NCBI GenBank assembly: GCA_963921935.1
Contig: OY998179.1
Span: 25,665,114-25,729,113 of the forward strand
Origin: Galeruca laticollis
Lineage: Eukaryota; Arthropoda; Insecta; Coleoptera; Chrysomelidae
Direction of reading: 5' to 3'
Length of the DNA stretch: 64,000 bases
In this document: piece by piece, positions 56,239 through 64,000 of the stretch
How the letters are laid out: every line of letters starts with the position of its first letter
Position numbering within the stretch: the stretch's first letter is position 1
Made by a program: the position numbers and the translations under genes
The notes under the pieces: model-generated
Seen by the model: the letters and a program-made list of their open reading frames with translations, nothing else
What the model was told of the DNA's origin: nothing
Databases searched by the model: none

Positions 56239-58047
56239 ATGCCTCGTACTTTTGTTCGGAAAAACGTTAGAGCTTTATGGTCAGAAGAAGATCTTGGCAA
56301 TGCCATTGAAGATCTTAGACATGGTAGAGGATCTGTTCGCCAAATTAGCTGTACTTATAACGTTCCTGCCCGTACTTTGATGAGAAGAATGCGGTCTGGA
56401 AACCTCCGCAAAGAAAAATTGGGCCGCAAAAGTTGTCTAACTTCAGATCATGAAGCAAGTTTGGTAAAATACATCCAAACTATGGAAAAGCATGAATTTG
56501 CACTTACATCAGTTGATGTGAAAAAGATTGCATTTTCTTTTGCGGTTCAAAATAATATTTCAAATACCTTTAATGTCGAGAAAAAGCAAGCTGGGTATGA
56601 CTGGTTTGTATCGTTTATGAAAAGACATCCTGAATTGTCAATTCGCCAAGCTCAAGGAATGTCTATAGCGCGAGCGCAAGGCATGTCTAAGAATGAATGC
56701 GAACGATATTTTGATCTGTTGCAGAAAACATTAACAGATAATGACTTAATGAACACCCCGAGAAAAATATTTAATATCGATGAATCAGGGCTACAACTTA
56801 ACAATAACCCAGGAAAAGTTATTGCCACTAAAGGCACCAAAACCGTAAACTGCGTTACAAGTGGTGAGAAAGGTGAGACGGTGTCAGTTATAGCCTGTGT
56901 TAATGCAGAAGGTCATTTTCTTCCTCCCGTTTGTATCTTTAAAGGCAAGAAGAAAAAACAAGAGTTCGAAGATGGTTTGCCTCCTGGGGGTAAAGTTATA
57001 ATGAATGAAAAATCGGCATATGTAACAACAGATATTTTTAAAATATGGCTTCGAGAGCACTTTATTGCCAGAAAAGAGCCAGGTAAAGTATTGCTCATTT
57101 TAGATGGCCATTCGTCGCACTGTTCGGATGTAGAATTATTAGATTTAGCCGCAAGCAACGATGTCATCATGTTGTGTCTACCAAGCCATACGACACACTG
57201 GCTTCAGCCACTAGACAGATCGTTTTTCAAACCTTTAAAAACCTATTGGTCACAAGCCTGTAATAACTGGATACATAATCATCCTGGTCGGAAATTGAAT
57301 AGGCTACAGTTTCCAGCACTCTTAAACAATGCATGGTGTAAAGCAGCTACGGTTCAAAACGGGGTTTCGGGTTTCAGAACCTGCGGAATCCATCCATTTA
57401 ATGCAACCATAATTCCCGATCATGCTTTCATCCAGCATACTCCCGCGACAATTCCTAGGAACAATAATTTAGAACAAAATGCTGATGGTGTTATTCCTGA
57501 TGATGCCGACAACAATGTTGAAGATAATCCTAATGATGAGGTCAATAATATTCATAACAACGAAGTATCATTTGAAGCGATCGTACCTATTCCAGCTATA
57601 CCTGGTCCAAGTGGGTGTCAGAAGAGAAAGCAGCATGCTCAGTTACTTACATGCCCAGAAACAATTGCAGAGAAACGAAAGAAAAGAGAAATTAAAGACA
57701 AAAAGGAAGCAGCAAAGCTAAAACGTAAAAAAAATAAGATGGAAAAAGATGAGGCCGATAAAGAGAACAAAGGAAAAAAGAAGACATTCACTCAAAAGAA
57801 AAGACGTGATGCTAATCCTGATACTAGTTCATCAGAAAGCGAATTAGAAGTGCCTACAATGGAGAGCGGTGAATCAGAATTGGAATACGATGAATCAGAA
57901 TATTGTGCACAATGCCGTGGATACTATTTTGATAAAAAAGGACCAAAATGTGATTGGTTGCAATGTGTGCAATGTAATCATTGGGTTCACGAGATATGTA
58001 CTCCATCAAACATATATTGTGCAGATTGTGTTCCAGATCAGACATAA
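56239..58047 (+). CDS. pogo-type transposase with C-terminal PHD-like finger
   Basis: 602 residues from the ATG at 56239, which follows a splice acceptor directly; the frame is open further upstream but only from TTG and through intron sequence. Residues 13-50 form a pipsqueak-type helix-turn-helix (WSEEDLGNAIEDLRHGRGSV, ISCTYNVPARTLMRRM). A CENP-B-like second HTH follows (FVSFMKRHPELSIRQAQGMS). The catalytic core has FNIDESG (D181), LILDGHSSH (D289) and THWLQPLDRSFF (D326), a DDx36D triad. Residues about 470-540 are Lys/Glu-rich, a likely nuclear-localisation segment (KRKKNKMEKDEADKENKGKK). The last 48 residues form a C4HC3 finger: C556, C559, C576, C579, H584, C587, C594, C597, with DWLQCVQCNHWVHEIC as its core. 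No stops or shifts; probably active or recently so. Confidence 0.9.
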   Translation: MPRTFVRKNVRALWSEEDLGNAIEDLRHGRGSVRQISCTYNVPARTLMRRMRSGNLRKEKLGRKSCLTSDHEASLVKYIQTMEKHEFALTSVDVKKIAFSFAVQNNISNTFNVEKKQAGYDWFVSFMKRHPELSIRQAQGMSIARAQGMSKNECERYFDLLQKTLTDNDLMNTPRKIFNIDESGLQLNNNPGKVIATKGTKTVNCVTSGEKGETVSVIACVNAEGHFLPPVCIFKGKKKKQEFEDGLPPGGKVIMNEKSAYVTTDIFKIWLREHFIARKEPGKVLLILDGHSSHCSDVELLDLAASNDVIMLCLPSHTTHWLQPLDRSFFKPLKTYWSQACNNWIHNHPGRKLNRLQFPALLNNAWCKAATVQNGVSGFRTCGIHPFNATIIPDHAFIQHTPATIPRNNNLEQNADGVIPDDADNNVEDNPNDEVNNIHNNEVSFEAIVPIPAIPGPSGCQKRKQHAQLLTCPETIAEKRKKREIKDKKEAAKLKRKKNKMEKDEADKENKGKKKTFTQKKRRDANPDTSSSESELEVPTMESGESELEYDESEYCAQCRGYYFDKKGPKCDWLQCVQCNHWVHEICTPSNIYCADCVPDQT

Positions 58048-58092
58048 GATTAGACATAAGATTCAGTAATATATAATATGTAATGTTGTAAA

Positions 58093-58098
58093 AATAAA
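58093..58098 (+). terminator. polyadenylation signal AATAAA of the pogo gene
   Basis: AATAAA 46 bases past the stop codon, followed by a T-rich run. Confidence 0.75.
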
Positions 58099-58147
58099 GT
58101 TTTTTTTTCAGTTTCATGAAATATTTTATTTCTTACGAGAATAGCAT

Positions 58148-58391
58148 GTTGCCATATTACTCATCGTATGATGCCATATTACCCATGGTATGGGGTAAAA
58201 TGGCAATAGAGTATCACTATGCATTTTTACTTCTAATCTTTCGCTGTGTGTGAATATGGCATCGAGCGACTCTGAACACATACACATATTGTGTAAGCTC
58301 TAACGTGCAGCCATCGTGTTTCAGCTAGGCGCGTTGGTTCTTAGAATGTGGGCATTTGAATTTTATGTTGCCATATTACCCCAATTTACTC
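58148..58391. repeat. subterminal GCCATATTACC repeats, right end
   Basis: TTGCCATATTAC at about 58150, ATGCCATATTACCC at 58171, an inverted form GGGGTAAAATGGCA at 58193, and TTGCCATATTACCCC at 58368. At the left end related words are GGGGGAATATGCC (55793), GGGTAATACGCC (55814), GGGGTATTATGCG (56152) and GGCGTATTACCCC (56183). These are likely transposase-binding sites. Confidence 0.7.
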
Positions 58392-58393
58392 TA

Positions 58394-60439
58394 CACCTCA
58401 AAATTTCCCACCATACACAAACAACACAAAACACACATTACGACTACAAAACAACCAGTTGGATAAAATTCCGAAGTTTTATCAACAGCAATTTAATAAT
58501 CACTAATAAAATAGAAAATCAAAATCATCTTGTTGACATAATAAATAACATACAAAATATAATAATAAAAGCCAGAAATATTTCAACCACATTAATAAAG
58601 AAACAAATAAAACAAAAAAATTTACCTAATAGCATAACGCAATTAATAATAGAAAAAAACAAAATACGTAAAATATGGCAAAGTACTAGATTACAAGAAC
58701 ATCATCAATTATTAAGATCATATCAAAACCAAATCAATCTTCTAATAACAGAACACAAAAATAATGACTGGACAAAGTTTTTAGAAGGTCTCAAACCGGA
58801 GGAGAATTCTCTTTGGAAAATTGCCAGAAGGTTTAGAGAATCAAACCGCGACATAAATAAAATTATAGATAACGGACACACAATCACAAACATGACGGAG
58901 ATCGCAGGGAAATTCGGGGAGTACTTCCAAAACAATTTCATTAACAATACATCACATACACAACAGCATCAAAACATAATTCACACAGTCCACCAACACT
59001 TACAATCAATAAATATACCTAACACAAAAGACTTAGTTACTTACACCGAAATATATAACACGATACAAAAATTAAAAAACAAAACTGCCCCCGGCATAGA
59101 CGGTATACACAACATAATATTAAAGAATCTTCCGAAAAAAGCTATCGTCCAGTTAATTTATATAACAAATTACATTATTAAAACTGGTTATTATCTTGAT
59201 ATGCTCAAGATTTCCAACATCATACCAATCGTCAAAGCTAACAAACAACCTAGTTATGTGGATAGCTATAGGCCAATTTCCCTGCTAAATAATATAGCAA
59301 AGGTGATAGACAGGATATTACTTAAAAGACTACAATCTTTTGTAGACAAAAATCACATTATTCCACGAGAGCAATACGGTTTCAGAAGCGGACACAGTAC
59401 AGTGGCCCAAATAATCAGAGTTATCAACTATATCCGAGAAGGTTTTCAAAATAAACACAAATCGATTATGGTCACAATTGATGTCCAAAAAGCTTTTGAT
59501 TCCGTATGGCTCGAGGGGCTTATTTACAAACTAATTAAACTAAAAATCCCAGATTATTTAATAAAAATCTTGCATTCATATCTAAACAATAGAAAATTTT
59601 ACTCCAAAATACATGACCATACGGCAGGACCGTATAATATAAGGGCTGGAGTTCCGCAGGGCTCTGTATTATCACCTTTGTTATACTCCCTTTTCGTTCA
59701 TGACCTCCCTACATCCCCAAAATTATTAACTGCTATGTACGATGACGACACTTGTTTTGTGGCAACTGCAAAGAATCAAGAACAAGCACTCAACACGGTA
59801 CAATCACATATTAACACCAAAGTTTCACCCTATTTCAATGAACACAAACTAGCTATTAATCCTTCAAAAACCGAGTATTTATTACTCAGAAGAATAGCTA
59901 GGAAAGCCGATCCATTGCAATCTCAGCTTTGTGTAAATGGGCATTACATTGCTCCTAGCAATACCCTAAAGTACTTAGGGTATACTATGCAAGGAAATAC
60001 CTCGGCAAATGCGCACATATCACAACAAATACAAAAGGCTAAGATTGCAATGTGTCGATTATATCCACTCATATGTAAAAACAGTAAACTCACAAGCCAA
60101 AACAAAATATTACTTTATAAACAAATCATAAGACCTATACTCACATACGCTGCACCCATTTACTACACAGGCACTAAACATAATTTTCACTCCCTGCAGG
60201 TGATACAAAATAAGTGTCTAAGAATGGCACTAAACCATAATGCGGTTTATCCGAAATTACCTAAAACCTCCTGGCTACATGACAAGGCAAATATACCCAC
60301 TATCAAAGACTTTATCAACAAAATCTCACATAATTTTTTAACTACTGTCTGCCACAAGATCTTCGAAACAAACTCAAAGACGCAAATCGCGCAGAAGGCA
60401 TCCGAGATAGTGGGTGTAGGCTTCTGCATGGATCGTTAA
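58394..60439 (+). CDS. Jockey ORF2, second part (reverse transcriptase)
   Basis: 681 residues in one open frame. RT motifs: NKTAPGIDGIHNIILKNLP, YRPISLLNNIAKVIDRIL, EQYGFRSGHSTVAQIIRVI, VTIDVQKAFDSVW (first Asp), GVPQGSVLSPLLYSLFVHDL, MYDDDTCFVAT (catalytic Asp pair; the usual Ala of YADD is Asp), KYLGYTM and the thumb ILTYAAPIYYTG. The C-terminal IPTIKDFINKISHNF box is typical of Jockey. Upstream bases 58316-58393 belong to the pogo element, so the apparent open start there is an artefact. No stop or shift is seen; the enzyme is separated from its endonuclease only by the insertion. Confidence 0.85.
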   Translation, partial: HLKISHHTQTTQNTHYDYKTTSWIKFRSFINSNLIITNKIENQNHLVDIINNIQNIIIKARNISTTLIKKQIKQKNLPNSITQLIIEKNKIRKIWQSTRLQEHHQLLRSYQNQINLLITEHKNNDWTKFLEGLKPEENSLWKIARRFRESNRDINKIIDNGHTITNMTEIAGKFGEYFQNNFINNTSHTQQHQNIIHTVHQHLQSINIPNTKDLVTYTEIYNTIQKLKNKTAPGIDGIHNIILKNLPKKAIVQLIYITNYIIKTGYYLDMLKISNIIPIVKANKQPSYVDSYRPISLLNNIAKVIDRILLKRLQSFVDKNHIIPREQYGFRSGHSTVAQIIRVINYIREGFQNKHKSIMVTIDVQKAFDSVWLEGLIYKLIKLKIPDYLIKILHSYLNNRKFYSKIHDHTAGPYNIRAGVPQGSVLSPLLYSLFVHDLPTSPKLLTAMYDDDTCFVATAKNQEQALNTVQSHINTKVSPYFNEHKLAINPSKTEYLLLRRIARKADPLQSQLCVNGHYIAPSNTLKYLGYTMQGNTSANAHISQQIQKAKIAMCRLYPLICKNSKLTSQNKILLYKQIIRPILTYAAPIYYTGTKHNFHSLQVIQNKCLRMALNHNAVYPKLPKTSWLHDKANIPTIKDFINKISHNFLTTVCHKIFETNSKTQIAQKASEIVGVGFCMDR

Positions 60440-60890
60440 TTACATAATTTGGTTGTTAAATTCCTAACCCATATTCCACAAAGGGAACAAAAGTCTCGCA
60501 GTAAACACACCGCGAGGCCTTTGCGCCACGAAACTCAAACTTACTAGAAATTCACATTTATATAACAACAAATCAACGTCAGCCATGTTGCCTTCTCGAA
60601 AACTATTACCCCGTATCATTTCGAAACCCAGTTTTTCAGCTGTTTTTCTGGGAAAACCCAAGTCGAAAAGTCGTAGGAGTCAAACTTTTATATGAGGGAC
60701 AAGGTTATTGTATATAGTGAAAATAAACGGATAATGCCATACAGCAAGGAGCCGTGGATTCTTACTAGAGAGAAGAGAGAGTTATTAAAATCGCCAGAAC
60801 ATCGGCATTTGTATATATGTATATATATTATTTTATAACCTCTGTTAATTAGGGAACCAAAAACTGATCAATAAAGACCTTTTTAAATTA

Positions 60891-63160
60891 AAATAAATGT
60901 ATTCTACAAAATCGTTAAAATATAAAAAACCCAATACTCCATCATCCGTGACAGTGATATTTCGGACTTATAATTTTCAATAGTAATACAACAAGTGTTA
61001 TGATGATTATCGAAATACAAATTTCTTCGATTTTGAAAAACAAATTGTCGTTTGGAAACCGCACGAGCGCGTAAGCGCGAGTGTGGTCTCCTAAAGCAAC
61101 AATTTATTTCGAAAAAGAGAAGAATTTTTCGATAATCATTAATTACACGAGTTGTATTTGTCAAGATTATTTCACGAAAACAATTAAAATTGGGCTATGA
61201 TGACGTTCGTTGCAAAATTCCTTGAATTGTTTCCACACGTACTTTTTAGATCGCACTGTATTTTGAGGGCATTTGATCTTTTACTCTCTTTTGAATCTCT
61301 TTTAGATCTAACAGACCAAAACGGTTTTTAGAATTCATTCTTGATACAATAATTCTGACGTTTCTTTATTAATTTGACATTTTCGGTCAGTCACTATATT
61401 TTTAATATCGAATAAAACAACTAATGACAACGCGAAACACAGATAGGAAAATTGCATGTATCCAATCAGGTGCCGAAATACAAAATCGAAACCATGGTGT
61501 TTTCAGACATCAATCCTCATATTTGAACCAATCGAAGGCGCGTATTTTGTATTGAGTGAAATAATCAGGACAATAAGCAACAGATAACGAAGGTATTCTA
61601 CTATATAACTGGCAGCCCTACTCAACGTAAAACTTTTAAGGGGCCGTACAAAACTGTTCAGAAATACCCAAACTTATTAGAACCACCCAGTACAGTTAAA
61701 CTAGAATTTGCATACATAATGTGCCATCACTATGACGGAAACGAAGTATAAATATTCTAGTGGATTGCCAGCATTGTGATATATTTGTTCAACCACCACG
61801 TAATATTCTATTTTCCATTTATTATTTAGAGGAATAGTATTTTTAACATTTTACAATTTCATGCTCTCAACTTCGTTTCATAATTTTATCTATTTCATTT
61901 AAAAGTTTACAATTTGCAACCCTAAAGTAAATTCGATGCAAACATAATACAGTTATTATTCCACAACATGAAATGCATTATGCAGGTAGATTTTAAAATG
62001 CAATTAGTGAACCCCTTTTGATGCTTTCCTCTCGTTTCATCGGAGATGAATAATTGAATCTACTCCAACAATGTCTAGGGATCCATTTTGGAAACGGAAA
62101 CACGAACGGCAAAATCTCCTGTGCGCTTTTAATAGAAATTTGTTGGTATCAGTATTACTCAAAATAAACATACGTGCAAAAAAATTTAATTATCGGATTT
62201 GATGGCAAATGTTTTGGTAGGCAAGCATAAACAATGTTCGCTAGTATCGAAGTCCATTATATCTCAGCAAAATATATTTCTTTTCTTTTATTAAGGTAGA
62301 TGCCATACAAAATATACGTATGGTGATACGTAACCGAGTATTCAACTTCTGCAAATTATGCTATATCGATATCACAGACCGATAAACAAATCTCGCGTAT
62401 TGTCAAAGTTAACTGACTGAGTTTGTTTACATAAACTGGCTTTGTTAGTTGAGTATAACTCAAACATACATAGTATAGTTGGTGAAAAACATATAGTGTA
62501 GCAATGTAATCGTATATCCCCTTTAACACGTTGAACACACCAGTATACTGGTAGTTCGAGTTGTCTATGTGATAAGAACTACGACTTTACTGGTACCTGG
62601 TACACAATTTCATATATTTTAATGCATGATATTTCATCGTCGAGCTGGACCTAAGTAATGATGTTTTCTCGTCGTATATATAAATGGTCTGAAATATCAA
62701 ATATTTTACCAGTATATTTCTGAGAGACAGAGTGGCACTTGTTTTGAACACCTGTAAATTTTAAGGTTATGTGTTTTTATTCTGAAACAAGAGAACTTCT
62801 GTGTCGTTAACTTACTGAAATAAGTATAATAAAAATATCCCAGTGGGGAGTTCGGTTCTGGCAACGAATGTGTAAACAGTATATGTGTCAGCTCCTACAT
62901 TTTTCAAATTTAACAGTGTTTATTGATCAAAGTTAAACTCAATTACATACAGTATAGTGAATATTAGTGCTCCTCCATCGGACACGTAAGTCACTTTTGA
63001 CTCACACCACATAAACTCGTGAAAAAAACCCGTTTATTCGTAATTAACCTGCATCATTTTATCTACTTACTACAAAACTGGTCGAATTTCGCAGTTTTTC
63101 AAGTGATATGATAAATATAAATTGGAATACAGGCCCGCATTCAGGCACCTAGCAACAATT
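60891..63160. other. gap without recognisable gene
   Basis: AT-rich sequence after the Jockey 3' end. A small hairpin GCGCGTAAGCGCG near 61068 stands out by composition. No coding sequence, RNA gene or terminal repeats were recognised. Confidence 0.45.
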
Positions 63161-64000
63161 ATGGAAATTATATCCAGCGAGACTTCTGACTACAGAAGTT
63201 CTCAAAACACCTACTCCTCAATCACTCAACAATAGTTTTCAAAAAAAGACCAAGCAATAATTTTTCCCGCAGGTAATAATGAAAAAATTCAAGATTATTT
63301 AATCCCACTTGGAGAAATTATCCAACCAAAAAATATATTGTTTTCTTCAAAATTATCTCACAACCGGATGTGTATATACTTAACCAGTACCACGAAAGTC
63401 ATGACCGAACATGATGGAAAAATTAAAATAAATGGCGAAATTGTACAGGCCAGAAGACTTGTCACACCAACAGTTCGACTTATACTATCGAATGTGAGCC
63501 CTACAATACCTCATAATCTGATAATAAATGAGTTAAATAATTCAGGCATCAAATCACTTTCCTCGATGTCATTTTTAAGAATAAGCTCAAATCTTTCTGA
63601 ATACAGCCAGATATATAGTTTCAGACGGCAAGTATTCATAAGCCCACCAACAAACTCATTACTTGAATCAATTTTAGTAACACACGACAGCACCTCCTAT
63701 AGAATATTTCTCTCAGACGATTCTCTAATATGTTACTCTTGTAAAAAATCAGGACAATTAGCAGCTAATTGTCCAATATAGTCCGTAACACCAAATAGTC
63801 AAACCAATACATCTCACTCACCTACTGCACAATCTGAAGCACCTCTCAACAACCCGCAATCAGCTAGCGCCGAGGCGAATTCCCAGCAGTATAATAGCGA
63901 AACAAAAACTCTCACCACAATTCCCCCACAACACCCATTATCCACCCCCAACAACATAGAAAAACCTGAATTATCCCAAAAACAATTATCTACGGAAGTT
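63161..64000 (+). pseudogene. ORF1 of another LINE, cut by the window edge
   Basis: ATG at 63161. One frame runs to the window end with two stops (TAG at 63233-63235 and 63779-63781). It contains KIKINGEIVQARRLVTPTVR, then ILSNVSPTIPHNLIINELN, and one zinc knuckle ICYSCKKSGQLAANCP in which the usual His is Gln. A Ser/Thr/Pro/Gln-rich tail follows. The pattern (an RNA-binding fold of about 100 residues followed by CCHC) is that of gag-like ORF1 of R1/I-group LINEs. ORF2 would lie beyond the window. The two stops and the lost zinc ligand indicate decay. Confidence 0.65.

Larger units (their letters stand above)
55785..58391 (+). mobile_element. pogo/Tigger-type transposon with PHD-tailed transposase
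   Basis: Inverted ends GAGTAAATTGGGG (13 bp, 55785-55797 and 58379-58391) are continued inward by (G/T)AATATG(C/G)C, with TA on each side (55783-55784, 58392-58393). This is the Tc1/mariner-pogo mode of insertion. It contains one gene with a 5' intron, a poly(A) signal and copies of a GCCATATTACCC-like motif near both ends. Ends, duplication and gene all look intact, and the disrupted LINE frame has not decayed. Confidence 0.95.
52600..60890 (+). mobile_element. Jockey-clade LINE, split by a pogo-type transposon
   Basis: ORF1 with three zinc knuckles and ORF2 with APE endonuclease and RT, overlapping by 11 bp, as in Jockey elements. The 3' region after 60439 holds AATAAA at 60870-60875, but no clean poly(A) tail or target duplication could be placed. 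The 2607-bp pogo element with its TA duplication interrupts ORF2. Apart from that insertion, ORF2 is a continuous 909-codon frame. The 5' limit is uncertain. Confidence 0.8.

Noticed and set aside
58316..58393. Upstream extension of the RT reading frame
   Set aside because: These bases lie in the pogo 3' end; the open frame is accidental read-through into the LINE.
61060..61085. GCGCGTAAGCGCG hairpin as a terminator or RNA gene
   Set aside because: A short isolated palindrome without transcript or RNA-gene features.
1..64000. tRNA, rRNA, CRISPR array or bacterial-type operon
   Set aside because: None recognised by eye; the repeats are transposon-related and the coding sequence is insect transposon type.

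Overview
This is a eukaryotic, clearly arthropod and most probably insect, nuclear window. It is AT-rich, has no operons, shows GT-AG introns, and carries the usual insect mix of transposable elements. I see no complete host gene, rRNA, tRNA or CRISPR. Nearly all recognisable coding sequence belongs to mobile elements. Codons proposed as starts were checked: several open frames begin at TTG or GTG, so true ATGs are given where they can be seen. The species cannot be named from the sequence alone.

Layout. 1-3900: AT-rich non-coding DNA with two sets of diverged tandem repeats. 3.9-5.0 kb: fragment of an R1-like LINE endonuclease. 6464-8073: deleted P-superfamily transposon with 17-bp terminal inverted repeats, an 8-bp target duplication and a spliced THAP-domain remnant. 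10.4-15.2 kb: BEL/Pao pol remnant (minus strand) split by a nearly intact RTE LINE (11085-14189) with target duplication TAAAGGAT. 15218-20473: unclassified candidate element bounded by 13-bp perfect inverted repeats, with a ~200-bp hairpin and a spliced unknown gene. 20.7-32.6 kb: two copies of a ~1.7-kb repeat carrying an RTE-like RT scrap, a Penelope GIY-YIG scrap, a Jockey/CR1-like RT fragment, a satellite-like tandem repeat split by a ZMYM-type hAT (26449-29885), and a Mutator-like transposase remnant with an intron.

32599-35847: a second, unrelated hAT with unusual GAGAC/CGAGA subterminal arrays. 36.1-38.0 kb: 3' end of an RNase H-bearing LINE abutting an LTR-element gag. 40801-45764: a Copia element reduced to LTR, primer site, gag and LTR, one LTR of which is split by a PIF/Harbinger element (42298-45660). 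46.4-51.0 kb: Mag-like Ty3/Gypsy with an internal 826-bp tandem duplication. 51.3-52.2 kb: degenerate IS630/Tc1-type transposase.

52.6-60.9 kb: a Jockey-clade LINE whose ORF2 is cut by an intact-looking pogo-type transposon (55785-58391). The pogo gene encodes a 602-aa DDD transposase with a C-terminal PHD-like finger. Removing one TA duplication leaves the LINE ORF2 in frame. 63.2 kb to the edge: ORF1 of a further LINE.

The elements do not cooperate as a pathway. The window is a stack of successive insertions, and exact target-site duplications let their order be read at five nested sites. The best candidates for something little described are the PHD-tailed pogo element, the 15218-20473 element, the gag-only Copia and the hAT with CGAGA arrays.
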